Positions 45,476 to 57,678 are shown, numbered from the stretch's first letter. The stretch is 64,000 nt of DNA from Halopseudomonas aestusnigri (GCF_002197985.1 NZ_NBYK01000004.1:248001-312000); one strand, 5' to 3'. Numbers and translations are program-made. Notes: generated by a model not told the origin, from the letters alone.

Positions 45476-46375
45476 CTAGAGTCCGCGCATCCATTCTGGA
45501 CGCAGGCCCGCCTGATCAGGCCGACTGATGGCGTGATCGATCTGCGCCAGCAACCGGTCCTTGTCCTGCCCCAGCTCGCCCTTCAAGACCAGGGCATTGG
45601 ATGCATGGTCGCTGCGAAACGTGCTGTTGTCCAGCGCCAGCTCGGCAACGAACTGGCGCAGCTCGGAGAACAGTTGCTGCTGATTCAACTCGACAAAATC
45701 CGGATAACGCTCACGGAATCGCTCCATCCCCTGGGGGAAACTGACGACCAGCGTCGACACGAACTCCGGCTGGGTCTGGTTCAGCAATTGGGCGGAGTTC
45801 AGCGCGTGCTGCTTGCTAAGCGACAGACCGCCTAGGCCATTGAGGATCATCACCGAACGCTTCAAGCCAGCTTCCCCCGCCTTGATCAAGGCATCGGCTG
45901 TCGAAGCGGCTGTCTCGCCCTTGTTAACCCGCTCAAGCACCTCGTCATCGCCTGACTCGGCACCGACATACAGCATCGCCAGGCCGGCCTCACGCAACTC
46001 TTTCAGCTCTTCAACCGATTTGCGCTTGAGATTGCGCGGCAGGCAGTACGAGGTCACCCGCTCGACGCTCGGGATGTGCTCGGCAATGGCTTCGAGAATC
46101 CGCAGCAAACGATGGGTCGGCAGGACCATCGCATCCCCGTCGGCGAGAAAAATGCGATTCACAATATAGCGCTCGCCAACCCGGCGAATCTCGTCCAGCA
46201 CTTCGGCCTCGTCGCGAGCACGAAACTTCTTCTGCGGCGCCGTGTACATTTCACAGAACGTGCACTTGTTCCACGAACAGCCGTTGGTCACCGGCAAAAT
46301 CAGCGAATGCGCCTCACTCGGCGGGCGGAAAACCGGCTCGATATAACTGACCGGAAACGCCTCTTGCATAGCCAT
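45476..46375 (-). CDS. Radical SAM protein with CX4CX2C cluster motif
   Basis: This 299-residue radical SAM enzyme is of the Elp3/MiaB-like fold group. Its iron-sulphur cysteines are Cys33, Cys38 and Cys41 (NGCSWNKCTFCEMY), giving CX4CX2C rather than the usual CX3CX2C. GDAMVLPTHRLLRIL and YVGAESGDDEVLERVNKG follow as typical SAM-binding strands. ATG 46375 is preceded by AGAGGAGAGG. The reaction is unknown. It is the first gene of a three-gene minus-strand unit with DUF4823 and DUF1285 genes. Confidence 0.87.
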   Translation of the reverse strand: MAMQEAFPVSYIEPVFRPPSEAHSLILPVTNGCSWNKCTFCEMYTAPQKKFRARDEAEVLDEIRRVGERYIVNRIFLADGDAMVLPTHRLLRILEAIAEHIPSVERVTSYCLPRNLKRKSVEELKELREAGLAMLYVGAESGDDEVLERVNKGETAASTADALIKAGEAGLKRSVMILNGLGGLSLSKQHALNSAQLLNQTQPEFVSTLVVSFPQGMERFRERYPDFVELNQQQLFSELRQFVAELALDNSTFRSDHASNALVLKGELGQDKDRLLAQIDHAISRPDQAGLRPEWMRGL

Positions 46376-46583
46376 GCCCCTCTCCTCTGTACCCGGCCCT
46401 GAGCCGCACAAAACCGCACATCATAGCCAGTCTGACTGGCGAAGCAAACCACCCGGACGTGTTTAGCTCTGCGTGACAGAGTTCACATATAGTTTCTACG
46501 CATACGCATAACTCGCATTCGCCCTGAGGCAGGATCACTTTCAGCATATGCCTCAATCTTTTAAACAGTACAGGACAACAATA

Positions 46584-48242
46584 ATGAGTACTGCTCGCCT
46601 GACGCCAACCACGGCATCAACACTCAAGCTGCTTTCCGTCGCCGTCGCGGCCCTCACGCTTTCCGCCTGCCTGTCAGGTGGCGGCGGTGGCCGTGCCGAC
46701 GGCCCCAACCCCCTGGCGATTGAAACCAGCGAGGGTAAAGTCGTCGGTATCAGCAACGACGGCATCCGCGTCTTCCGCGGCATTCCCTACGCCGCACCGC
46801 CGGTTGGCGACCTGCGCCTCGCCCCGCCGCAGCCACCCGCCAGCAGAAGTGAAACACTCAGACTGAGCGAAGAGTTCGGCAACAGCTGCCCGCAGTCCGA
46901 TCTGACCACTGGCCAGCAGGTAGGCAACGAGGACTGCCTGTACCTGAACGTTTATGCGCCCGCTGAAGCGGAGGATCTGCCGGTAATGGTCTGGATCCAT
47001 GGTGGCGCCTTCGTGTTTGGTAACGGCGGCGGTGAGTACGACCCGACGCGCCTGGTCGAACAGGACGTTATCGTCGTGACACTCAATTACCGCCTTGGCA
47101 ATCTCGGTTTTCTGGCCCACCCTGCCCTGGAGTCCGATGCCGGCAACTTTGCCCTGATGGACCAGCAGCTCGCGCTGGCCTGGGTCAAGGAAAACATCGC
47201 TGCCTTTGGCGGTGATCCGGCCAATGTCACAATCTTCGGCGAGTCCGCCGGTGGCCATAGCGTGATGAGCCACATTGTCTCGCCCCGGGCTGAAGAGGCA
47301 GATCTGTTCCAGCGCGCCATTGTCCAGAGCGGCTCCTACGCGCCCTTCCAGATGCCCAAGGCAACAGCGCAGTTCCTCGGCACATCGGTAGCCAATGGTC
47401 TCGGCTGCACCGACCCGGAGACCGCTGCAAGCTGCCTGCGCTCCCTGCCGGTATCCGCGTTCCTGGCGGCCCAGGGCTCGCAGTCAATCCCGGTTGTGGA
47501 TCCGGACGACGACCTGCTACCCAAGTCCATCCAGCAGGCACTGGCCGACGGCGACTTCAACAGCTCGCTCGATATCATGATCGGCAGCAACCAGAACGAG
47601 GGCACCCTGTTCGTCGCGCTGGATGAAGTAGGAGGCGATCCTATTGATGACGAGGCGGAATACCGTGAGCGCGTTGCCGAGTTCTTCCAGCCCTACCAGG
47701 CGAGCATCCCCTTCGACGACGACCAGATCGCCACTGATTATCTGGACTTTGTTGACGGTGCGGCAAAACCCTTCGAGGCAGCCCTGTCCGGAATCTGGAC
47801 CGACTTCATGTTCGCCTGCAACGCCTACTCGCAGGCCAGCACCTTTGCCGGCGCCAGCATGAATACCTTCCAGTACTGGTTCCGCGACGAGGACGCCCCC
47901 TGGACCCTGGTGCCGCCATTTGCAGTGAGCTTCCCGCTGGGCGCCACCCACGCTGGGGAAATCCCCTACGTACTCTACCCACAGGCCATCATGGAGCAGC
48001 GCTATACCGGCGATCCGGATGACCTGAACAGTCTGGCCGGCGAGATGGTCGACTACTGGACTCAATTCGCCAAAACCGGCGATCCCAACACCACCGACGG
48101 GGTCGCAGCAGCCTGGCAGCAGGCGGCAACCGGGAACCTGTTGACGCTGGACGTACCCAACGCAAGCAACGCAAATACGCTTGGCTTCCTGGGCTATCAC
48201 CACTGCAGCTACTGGGCTGACCCGCCGCTGGTATTGCCCTGA
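46584..48242 (+). CDS. Secreted carboxylesterase type B lipoprotein
   Basis: This 552-residue type B carboxylesterase has the lipoprotein-like signal LSVAVAALTLSACLSGGGGG. The body has FRGIPYAAPPVGDLRLAPP, EDCLYLNVYAP, MVWIHGGAFVFGNG as oxyanion hole and the nucleophile elbow TIFGESAGGHSVM. Later parts include the Glu region and a His near GATHAGEIPYVL. ATG 46584 has AGGA eight bases upstream; a longer frame starts at 46548. It should hydrolyse esters in the envelope. Its last 34 bases overlap the end of the convergent amidohydrolase gene. Confidence 0.9.
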   Translation: MSTARLTPTTASTLKLLSVAVAALTLSACLSGGGGGRADGPNPLAIETSEGKVVGISNDGIRVFRGIPYAAPPVGDLRLAPPQPPASRSETLRLSEEFGNSCPQSDLTTGQQVGNEDCLYLNVYAPAEAEDLPVMVWIHGGAFVFGNGGGEYDPTRLVEQDVIVVTLNYRLGNLGFLAHPALESDAGNFALMDQQLALAWVKENIAAFGGDPANVTIFGESAGGHSVMSHIVSPRAEEADLFQRAIVQSGSYAPFQMPKATAQFLGTSVANGLGCTDPETAASCLRSLPVSAFLAAQGSQSIPVVDPDDDLLPKSIQQALADGDFNSSLDIMIGSNQNEGTLFVALDEVGGDPIDDEAEYRERVAEFFQPYQASIPFDDDQIATDYLDFVDGAAKPFEAALSGIWTDFMFACNAYSQASTFAGASMNTFQYWFRDEDAPWTLVPPFAVSFPLGATHAGEIPYVLYPQAIMEQRYTGDPDDLNSLAGEMVDYWTQFAKTGDPNTTDGVAAAWQQAATGNLLTLDVPNASNANTLGFLGYHHCSYWADPPLVLP

Positions 48243-49291
48243 TCGACCAGATCGGCCTCGCCCTGCGGGGCCGATCGCCACTCGGCGCTCGGCAAGATAG
48301 CGAGAAAGTTATCCCGTGCAACCCCACGCGCTACCGTTTCCGGTAACGCATCAAGAAACGGCTCAAACCCGCGCATATATTTTCCGATACTGCCGAACTG
48401 CCCCACCACATCCGAGCCGAGCATAAAGCGCTCGGGGAAATCCTCGACCAGCGCAACCCAGTCAGGGTCAGGCTTGCCTTCCGAGTCAAGAAGATAGGGC
48501 TCGCGCAGCGTCCAGGACAGATCAATATACAGATTCGGGTAGGCGGTCAGCAGCCGTCGCAACGTCGGCAATAAAAACGGCAATTGTGTCTGATGGCGAT
48601 GAATTTCCATGCTGGTGCCGGCATGCGCCCAGATAAAGCGTACCCGCGGATGGTTGCGCAGCGGCTCTTCCATTTCGGCCAGATAGAGCGGATTACGCTC
48701 ACGCTGCGAGGTGATATTGCTGTGCACCAGCACCGGCAGATCGTACTCCGCGGCCAGCGCATAGACCCGGTGCATGGCCTCGCTGTTGGCCCGCGGCGGT
48801 TCACCATGGATCAGCGCAGTCAGATCGTCGTGCCGGGTAAATACCTCGCCTATTCCCTGCCAAAAGCCGGGATACAGCTCGAGCATGCGACGGATGTGAG
48901 CATCTGCGTTCTTGTCGTTCGGATTGAAGCCGGATAGAAAGGGATGAAACCGCCGACGCTGTTCCGCCGGCATCGACGCAATCGCATCAGCAACCAGCAC
49001 ATCGGTTGCACTGAACCAGTAGGCGCCGCCATCGTCACCAGCGTAATAGCGCGGGCGCTTGGGCTCATTCTCGTGCCATTGCTTGGCGACAGGCACACCA
49101 CTGATCATGGCATGATCGACACCGGCGGCGTCCATCGCCTGAATAAGCGCGTCCACCCCTTCTGACTCCTGAAAGAAATCAACGTAATGCAGGTGAGCGT
49201 CGGTGTATCGATAGTCCCGCGCTTGGGCGGGGTTGCCTGCCAACGTGCCCAGCATGAGCACGCCCACAGCAAGTATGCGAAAGATGGGCAA
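48209..49291 (-). CDS. Exported amidohydrolase (COG2159-like)
   Basis: This 360-residue metal-dependent amidohydrolase has an N-terminal export signal (PIFRILAVGVLMLGTLAGNPAQA) followed by the metal motif DAHLHYVDF. Later elements are VLVHSNITSQ, FIWAHAGTSMEIH and FMLGSDVVGQFG. I chose TTG 49291 because AGGAG sits about seven bases upstream and it gives a clean signal peptide; a longer TTG start at 49336 has no ribosome-binding site. The TetR gene lies immediately upstream on the same strand. Substrate unknown. Confidence 0.83.
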   Translation of the reverse strand: MPIFRILAVGVLMLGTLAGNPAQARDYRYTDAHLHYVDFFQESEGVDALIQAMDAAGVDHAMISGVPVAKQWHENEPKRPRYYAGDDGGAYWFSATDVLVADAIASMPAEQRRRFHPFLSGFNPNDKNADAHIRRMLELYPGFWQGIGEVFTRHDDLTALIHGEPPRANSEAMHRVYALAAEYDLPVLVHSNITSQRERNPLYLAEMEEPLRNHPRVRFIWAHAGTSMEIHRHQTQLPFLLPTLRRLLTAYPNLYIDLSWTLREPYLLDSEGKPDPDWVALVEDFPERFMLGSDVVGQFGSIGKYMRGFEPFLDALPETVARGVARDNFLAILPSAEWRSAPQGEADLVDQGNTSGGSAQ

Positions 49292-49362
49292 GGTCTGACT
49301 CCTGACATGGCTGCCCAGTTTGAGACTGCCGGTCAAATCAGGAGTTCAGCACCAGGCTCGGG

Positions 49363-50001
49363 CTAGGCTTCCTCGCCGTCCTTGCGGCGTTTGAATCGAT
49401 TGCCCATTCGCACGCCTACATCCATCAAAAACTGCATGTAACCCTCCTGATCCTTGATCACGTCCTGCCAGAACGGCGAGTGGTACATGGCCATCGCGCC
49501 GTGCACCAGCGCCCATGCTGCACAGTAATGGAAGTAGGCAGGAACATCCTCCAGCTTGCCATCATCGATACGGGACTGAATCACACCGGTGATGTGATTG
49601 AAATTGGAGGTCCGGATCTTGTGCAATTCTTCGACCATGGCCGGCAACTGGTTCGACTTGACCACCTTTTCTTCCAGCCGGTCAAACAACCGATAGCGCT
49701 CGGGGTCGCTCATGCGAAACGCGAAGTACTCCCGCGAGAGGGCCGCCTTGTCGCGCTCGATGGACTCCGAATGCAGCAAATCAGCCAGATCTCGCTCATA
49801 GTCGAGCATCAACCGCAGATAAATCTCTGCCTTGGACTTGAAATGCTTGTAGATGGTCCCTTTGCCGATGCCGACCTCGTCTGCGATCATCTCGACGGTT
49901 ACACTGTCTTCACCCTGCTCAAGGAACAGGCGCAGCGCGCTATCGAGAATTTCCTGCTCACGACGACGAAATTCGCGAACTTTACGTGACTCTTTCTGCA
50001 T
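49363..50001 (-). CDS. TetR family transcriptional regulator
   Basis: This 212-residue regulator has an N-terminal TetR helix-turn-helix (ILDSALRLFLEQGEDSVTVEMIADEVGIGKGTIYKHF). The helical ligand domain is unlike well-known members. I chose ATG 50001 (MQKESRKVREFRRREQEIL) because homologues I recall begin there; an ATG at 50037 would add 12 residues. It precedes the exported amidohydrolase by 71 bases on the same strand. In P. aeruginosa a very similar TetR gene lies a gene or so from rgsA-tatD, so it is probably part of the conserved neighbourhood. Confidence 0.88.
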   Translation of the reverse strand: MQKESRKVREFRRREQEILDSALRLFLEQGEDSVTVEMIADEVGIGKGTIYKHFKSKAEIYLRLMLDYERDLADLLHSESIERDKAALSREYFAFRMSDPERYRLFDRLEEKVVKSNQLPAMVEELHKIRTSNFNHITGVIQSRIDDGKLEDVPAYFHYCAAWALVHGAMAMYHSPFWQDVIKDQEGYMQFLMDVGVRMGNRFKRRKDGEEA

Positions 50002-50189
50002 CAAGGTACCCGGATTCAAATTGGCAAAGTGCCCCATTATGCCAAGTTGATGACTCGCTGCCCAGATTTGCTTACAAGCTGACTATCCGGTTCAAATGTG
50101 TCTAAATATGGGGAAAAAGGCCCGTTAAGGCATCACCGCGCGTGCCAGTCCGATCTTTGGCCAAAATGGCACCACACATGAGGCTCGAC

Positions 50190-51353
50190 ATGGATCTCAA
50201 CCAGCAATGGCAGCATGAATTCCCGCAGGATCCGAAACTCTGCTACCTGAATCATGCCGCGGTGGCTCCCTGGCCGAAGCGGGCAGCGGACGCCGTCAGC
50301 GCCTTCGCCCGCGAAAACCTGCATCAAGGTGCGCGCGACTATCCGCGCTGGAGCCGGACCGAAAAACACCTGCGCGAGCAACTTAAAGCCCTGCTTAATG
50401 CCCCCGCTGCCAGCGATATCGCACTGGTCAAGAACACCTCCGAGGCCCTGTCCTTTGTCGCCCAGGGATTATCCTGGGCACCCGGCGATGAAGTTCTGAT
50501 CAGCGATCAGGAGTTCCCCTCAAACCGCATTCCCTGGGAGGCATTGGCAGACCAGGGCGTTCAGGTTTGCAGCGTGGCTCTGGGCAACCAGCCGGAACAG
50601 GCGCTGATCAACGCGATGACGTCGCGCACCCGCCTGCTGAGCATCAGCTCCGTGCAATACGGCAGCGGACTGCGCATGGACCTCCAACGCCTTGGTCAAG
50701 CCTGCCGCAAACGCGGCGTCCTGTTCTGCGTGGACGCCATACAGACCCTTGGCGCGCAGCCACTGGATGTCCAGACGATTGACTGCGATTTTGCCATGGC
50801 CGACGGCCACAAATGGCTACTCGGCCCGGAAGGCCTTGGCGTGTTCTATTGCCACGGTCGACTACGGGATCAACTGAAGCTGACCCAGCACGGCTGGCAT
50901 ATGGTTGAGGCGATGGGCGATTATGATCGCTGCGACTGGCAGCCGGCCTGCTCGGCGCGGCGATTCGAGGCCGGCAGCCCAAACACCTTGGCTCAACAAG
51001 CTCTGTCAGCCAGCCTGTCGCTGCTGCTTGAGATCGGCATGGATACCGTCGCTGCCGAACTCGACCGCCGCATCTGCCTGCTTGCCAGCTTGCTGGAGGC
51101 GATCCCGGGCGTGCGCATACTCAGCAATCTGAGCAACGAACGACGGTCGGGCATTCTGACGTTTTCAGTCGAGGGCGTTGCGCTAAAAGAGCTGCATCGC
51201 CAGTTAATGGATCAGGGCGTGATCTGCGCGCTGCGCGGCGGTGGTATTCGCTGGTCACCCCATTTCTACACCAGCAGCGCTTGCCTGCGGCGGGCGGTCG
51301 AACAGCTGGAAGCACTGATTGCCTCGCAAAGAGATAACAACACTTCACGATAA
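50190..51353 (+). CDS. Class V aminotransferase family PLP enzyme
   Basis: This 387-residue fold-type I PLP enzyme has the Schiff-base lysine in MADGHKWLLGPEGLG. The cofactor Asp/Gln segment is CVDAIQTLGAQPLDV and the N-terminal CYLNHAAVAPWP is typical of the NifS/isopenicillin-epimerase/kynureninase-like branch. ATG 50190 is preceded by TGAGG six bases upstream; several in-frame starts lie before it. Class V enzymes include desulphurases, lyases and aminotransferases; no cysteine-loop context supports a desulphurase. Monocistronic. Confidence 0.85.
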   Translation: MDLNQQWQHEFPQDPKLCYLNHAAVAPWPKRAADAVSAFARENLHQGARDYPRWSRTEKHLREQLKALLNAPAASDIALVKNTSEALSFVAQGLSWAPGDEVLISDQEFPSNRIPWEALADQGVQVCSVALGNQPEQALINAMTSRTRLLSISSVQYGSGLRMDLQRLGQACRKRGVLFCVDAIQTLGAQPLDVQTIDCDFAMADGHKWLLGPEGLGVFYCHGRLRDQLKLTQHGWHMVEAMGDYDRCDWQPACSARRFEAGSPNTLAQQALSASLSLLLEIGMDTVAAELDRRICLLASLLEAIPGVRILSNLSNERRSGILTFSVEGVALKELHRQLMDQGVICALRGGGIRWSPHFYTSSACLRRAVEQLEALIASQRDNNTSR

Positions 51354-51423
51354 AATACGCAGAGCGTATTCCAAATCAGTTTATAAACGCGGGAAATGAA
51401 GCTGGAAAGCAGGGCAATTTCGA

Positions 51424-51430
51424 CAATACT
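51424..51430 (+). promoter_or_regulatory. -10 box of the candidate rgsA gene
   Basis: CAATACT, with C at -13, resembles the extended -10 element preferred by RpoS (CTATACT). RgsA is known to depend on RpoS. It would start transcription near 51437. Confidence 0.5.
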
Positions 51431-51436
51431 GAAGTT

Positions 51437-51552
51437 ATCAGGAACGACATACCCCCCAAGTGTTGCTCCTGTGCTGGCAGGCACTGCCCTGCCTCTGTAT
51501 CACTCCTAATGGTCTTAACCCGAATTCCTCCCCCAGAATTCGGGTTTTTTTT
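51437..51552 (+). ncRNA. rgsA: Small regulatory RNA RgsA (P16)
   Basis: The gap between the aminotransferase gene and tatD contains a 116-base unit with its own -10 box and a strong terminator and no open frame. In P. aeruginosa the Hfq-bound, RpoS-dependent RNA RgsA lies at exactly this place, next to tatD-pilZ-holB. The body contains a GGCAGG/CCTGCC hairpin (around 51476-51494) followed by an unpaired TCACTCCTAATGG segment before the terminator. Identity rests on synteny, size and architecture. The 5' end is approximate. Confidence 0.75.
51517..51552 (+). terminator. Rho-independent terminator of rgsA
   Basis: AACCCGAATTC and GAATTCGGGTT form a perfect 11-bp stem around CTCCCCCA, followed by eight T residues. 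The T tract is on the plus strand only, which sets the direction of the small RNA. Confidence 0.92.
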
Positions 51553-51561
51553 GCCTCGAAA

Positions 51562-52341
51562 TCAGCTTTGCGTCAGAGGAAACAACCGATGGAAGTTATC
51601 GGTAGTTTGCTCACGGAAATGTTCCAGGGCCTCACCGCGCAACTCGGCCAGAAATGCCGCCACTTCACAGACAAACTGTGGTTCGTTCGACTTTCCGCGA
51701 TGGGGAACCGGCGCCAGATAGGGTGAATCGGTCTCAACCAGCAAGCGGTCAGCAGGAACCTGACGCGCCACCTCCCGCAATGCGTCGGCATTTCGAAAGG
51801 TCACAATGCCCGACAGCGAAATGTAATAGCCCATATCCAGCGCTGCCCGGGCCATCTCCCAGTCTTCGGTAAAGCAATGCAGCACACCGGCATTGGCAAG
51901 GTCTGCCTCGCGCAGCATCTCCAGCGTATCCTGGCGTGCCGCGCGGGTATGAATCACCACCGGCTTACCCGTCTGCTTCGCCGCCTCGAGATGAATGGCG
52001 AAGGACGCTTTCTGCTGCTCGGCCAACTCGGGCTGGTAGTGATAGTCGAGCCCGGTTTCGCCGATGGCTACGGTGCGTGGGTGCTGCAGTCGCTCGAGTA
52101 GCCAGACCAGATCGGTCGCCTTGCCATCCTTGAGATCGAGCGGATGAATACCGACACTGCAGAACACATCTGCATGGCTGTCGGCCAGTTGCTGAACCGT
52201 AGCTGCGTTGCCGGCATCGACCCCGATACAGAGAAACTTGCCGACACCGCGACCGCGAGCGGCATCCAGCAACGCATCAAGGGAGCCGTTGTAGGGCGTT
52301 AAATCAAGACGATCCAGATGACAGTGCGAATCAATAAGCAT
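51562..52341 (-). CDS. tatD: TatD family metal-dependent deoxyribonuclease
   Basis: This 259-residue TIM-barrel hydrolase has the metal motif IDSHCHLDRLDL at the N-terminus, GETGLDYHY (catalytic Glu), VVIHTRAA, GVLHCFT and VETDSPYLAPVPHRGKSNEP. TatD nucleases act in DNA repair or degradation; a role in Tat transport is excluded for E. coli TatD. It lies five bases after pilZ on the same strand and is the last gene of the pabC-mltG-tmk-holB-pilZ-tatD series. Confidence 0.94.
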   Translation of the reverse strand: MLIDSHCHLDRLDLTPYNGSLDALLDAARGRGVGKFLCIGVDAGNAATVQQLADSHADVFCSVGIHPLDLKDGKATDLVWLLERLQHPRTVAIGETGLDYHYQPELAEQQKASFAIHLEAAKQTGKPVVIHTRAARQDTLEMLREADLANAGVLHCFTEDWEMARAALDMGYYISLSGIVTFRNADALREVARQVPADRLLVETDSPYLAPVPHRGKSNEPQFVCEVAAFLAELRGEALEHFREQTTDNFHRLFPLTQS

Positions 52342-52346
52342 GAAGA

Positions 52347-52703
52347 CTACATGGTGTGGGTCGGCCGATCCGATTGCAGTGCACCGGCCAGATAGGTTTC
52401 GATTTTGCTGCGCGCGGTATTGTCCTGATCACTGAACTGGACACCGATACCTGCCGCGCGATTGCCCTGGGCACCCTTCGGGGTTACCCAGATCACCTTG
52501 CCGGCAACCGGAATCTTCTCCGGCTCGTCCATCAGGTTCAGCAGCATGAACACCTCGTCACCGAGGCGGTAATTCTTGTTGGTCGGAATGAACAGCCCGC
52601 CATGTTTGACGAACGGCATATAGGCCGCATAAAGCACCGACTTGTCCTTGATCGTCAGCGACAGAATACCGTTGCGAGGCCCCGGAGCCGTGGGATTAGT
52701 CAT
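52347..52703 (-). CDS. pilZ: Type IV pilus protein PilZ
   Basis: This 118-residue PilZ domain protein has GILSLTIKDKSVLYAAYMPFVKHGGLFIPTNKNYRLGDEVFMLLNL and the C-terminal PTHTM seen in the founding PilZ. It lacks the RxxxR and DxSxxG residues needed for c-di-GMP binding, as PilZ of P. aeruginosa does. That protein works with FimX and PilB in pilus assembly. Neighbours holB and tatD match the conserved locus. Confidence 0.93.
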   Translation of the reverse strand: MTNPTAPGPRNGILSLTIKDKSVLYAAYMPFVKHGGLFIPTNKNYRLGDEVFMLLNLMDEPEKIPVAGKVIWVTPKGAQGNRAAGIGVQFSDQDNTARSKIETYLAGALQSDRPTHTM

Positions 52704-52739
52704 TGATCATTCCTTTCACTCAACGCGATGGCCGCCAGA

Positions 52740-55411
<2,672 letters not shown>

Positions 55412-55415
<4 letters not shown>

Positions 55416-56242
55416 AGATAAACCTGTTCAGCCAGGGATTGCAGCAGCCGGGTTTCGCCCCCGACCTGCCAGACCTGATCGTCCAGCCTTACAACCGGCC
55501 AGACCCCTATCAAACTATTGCAGCAAAATACCTCATCCGCCTGGTACAACGCATCACGACTGAGCCGCGCCACACGTGCCGGCTGCCTTCGCTCGGCCAG
55601 CTGGGCGAGAAGGTATTCGCGCATCACCCCCTGCACACCACAGCGGCCGAGATCTGGCGTAACCCATTGCCCTGCCACACGCGCGAACAGATTGCTCATG
55701 GTGCATTCGACCACCGCTCCCTGCTGATCGCACACCAGACCCTCGGCGAATGCCGGATCCTGCCATTCGCTGCGCGCCAGCACCTGCTCCAGCCGATTGA
55801 GATGCTTTATGCCCGCCAGCAGCGGCTGATCGGCCAACCGTGTTGTACAGGCGAACAGATGTACGCCATCACGCCGGTCAGACGGATACAGAGGCAAGGG
55901 GGAAATCGATATTATCCGCGACGGCGTTGCGTCAGCCGGCATGGCATAGCCACGCTGACCGGTGCCGCGGGACAGTATCAGCTTGACCACCCCGTCGCCG
56001 ACAATGGCTGCTGCGTTATTCAGCTCGGCGGCAATCAAATCCGCCTCAAAGGGTATCCGCAGCGCGGCACAACCTCGCTGCAGACGGGCCAGATGCAGCG
56101 CCTGCAACGGCAGTGTACCGCGACAGGCACGCAGGGTTTCGAACAAACCATCACCGTAGGCAAGGCCGCGATCAGTGACAGGCAGGTTATCAGCAACCCG
56201 CCCGTTTACCCATGTCGTCGCCACTGGTGTGGGCTGGCTCAT
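55412..56242 (-). CDS. pabC: Aminodeoxychorismate lyase PabC
   Basis: This 276-residue class IV PLP enzyme has [26 protein letters not shown] at the N-terminus, [12 protein letters not shown] with the PLP lysine, and [14 protein letters not shown] near the C-terminus. It makes p-aminobenzoate from aminodeoxychorismate for folate synthesis. Its position between fabF and mltG is conserved in Pseudomonas and E. coli. It overlaps both neighbours by four bases. Confidence 0.95.
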
Positions 56243-57480
56243 TCGCAGCGACGAAATACCAGGCTGCCGTTGGTACCGCCAAAACCGAAGGAGTTGGACA
56301 GCGTGACCTCAATCTTGCGCTGCTGCGCCTGGTGCGCAACATAGTTCAGATCACACCCCTCGTCCGGGTTATCCAGGTTAATGGTTGGCGGCGCCACCTG
56401 ATCACGCAGTGCAAGGACACTGAATACCGCCTCTACCGCGCCGGCAGCGCCCAGCAGGTGTCCTGTCATCGACTTGGTCGAGCTGATGGCCAGATCACGG
56501 GCATGGGAGCCAAACACAGACTTGACCGCACAGGTTTCGGCAATGTCACCAGCCGGAGTCGAGGTGCCATGGGCGTTGATATAGTCAACATCCTCCGGGT
56601 TCAGACCGGCATCCCTGAGTGCATTGACCATGCACTTGGCACCGCCACGGCCGTCTTCCGGCGGCGCGGTCATGTGATAGGCGTCACCACTCATGCCGAA
56701 GCCGACCAGCTCGGCATAAATGCGTGCACCGCGAGCCTTGGCGTGTTCATACTCTTCCAGCACCATGGCCCCGGCGCCGTCGGACAGTACGAAGCCGTCC
56801 CGTTCACGATCCCAGGGGCGGCTCGCGCCCTGCGGGTCATCGTTGCGAGTCGACATGGCACGAGCCGCGGCAAAACCGCCCAGCCCCAGACCGGTAGTCG
56901 CCATCTCGGAACCACCAGCCACCATGACATCGGCTTCGCCATAGGCAATGTTGCGCGCAGCCATACCGATGCTGTGCGTGCCTGTCGTGCAGGCCGTGGT
57001 CAGGGCGTAGTTCGGCCCCTGCAACCCATACTGAATAGACAAATAACCGGCGACCATGTTGATGATCGAACCCGGAACGAAGAACGGAGAAATACGACGC
57101 GGACCGCTGTTAAGCAACTGCTCGCAGTTCTTTTCGATGTTGGTCAGACCACCAATACCGGACCCCATGACCACACCAATGCGGTCGCGATTCTCGTCGG
57201 TGACTTCGAGACCCGAGTCCTGAAGCGACTGAATACAGGCCGCCAGACCGTATTGAATAAACAGGTCCAGCTTTCGCGCTTCCTTGGCCGCCATGTACAG
57301 CTCGACGTCAAAGTCGCGAACCGAGCCGCCGATGCGGGTTGAGAACGCACTGACATCCATATGCTCGATCGGACCGATACCGCTCTTGCCCGCCAGGGCC
57401 GCCTGCCAACTGCTCTCAACCGAATTACCCAGCGGCGATAGCATACCCAGACCAGTTACAACAACGCGTCTGCGCGACAC
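56239..57480 (-). CDS. fabF: 3-oxoacyl-ACP synthase II FabF
   Basis: This 413-residue condensing enzyme of fatty acid elongation has the catalytic triad Cys in [12 protein letters not shown], His in [11 protein letters not shown] and His in [19 protein letters not shown] 57480 is chosen because AAGGAG lies seven bases upstream and [18 protein letters not shown] is the normal N-terminus. It follows acpP on the same strand, separated by a terminator, so it probably has its own promoter in the 130-base gap. Confidence 0.96.
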   Translation of the reverse strand: MSRRRVVVTGLGMLSPLGNSVESSWQAALAGKSGIGPIEHMDVSAFSTRIGGSVRDFDVELYMAAKEARKLDLFIQYGLAACIQSLQDSGLEVTDENRDRIGVVMGSGIGGLTNIEKNCEQLLNSGPRRISPFFVPGSIINMVAGYLSIQYGLQGPNYALTTACTTGTHSIGMAARNIAYGEADVMVAGGSEMATTGLGLGGFAAARAMSTRNDDPQGASRPWDRERDGFVLSDGAGAMVLEEYEHAKARGARIYAELVGFGMSGDAYHMTAPPEDGRGGAKCMVNALRDAGLNPEDVDYINAHGTSTPAGDIAETCAVKSVFGSHARDLAISSTKSMTGHLLGAAGAVEAVFSVLALRDQVAPPTINLDNPDEGCDLNYVAHQAQQRKIEVTLSNSFGFGGTNGSLVFRRCE

Positions 57481-57615
57481 GGCACACTCCTTATTCAACT
57501 CGTGAAAACCGCTACAGGCCCGCGAGCCTGCGCAAAATCGCCCTATTGTCCGTGCAAATGCCGCCTGCGGCAACACGAACCGCGGCACAACCGACAGGTG
57601 CAAATATTCGGATGC

Positions 57616-57655
57616 AAAAAAGCCGCAGCCTGGAAACCAGTACTGCGGCTTTTTT
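57616..57655 (-). terminator. Rho-independent terminator after acpP
   Basis: AGCCGCAG and CTGCGGCT form an 8-bp stem with flanking A and T runs on both sides (five or six each). It lies 24 bases after the acpP stop codon, minus strand. It would separate abundant acpP transcripts from fabF. Confidence 0.88.
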
Positions 57656-57678
57656 CGTCCTGCAAGCAGGCTACGTGA

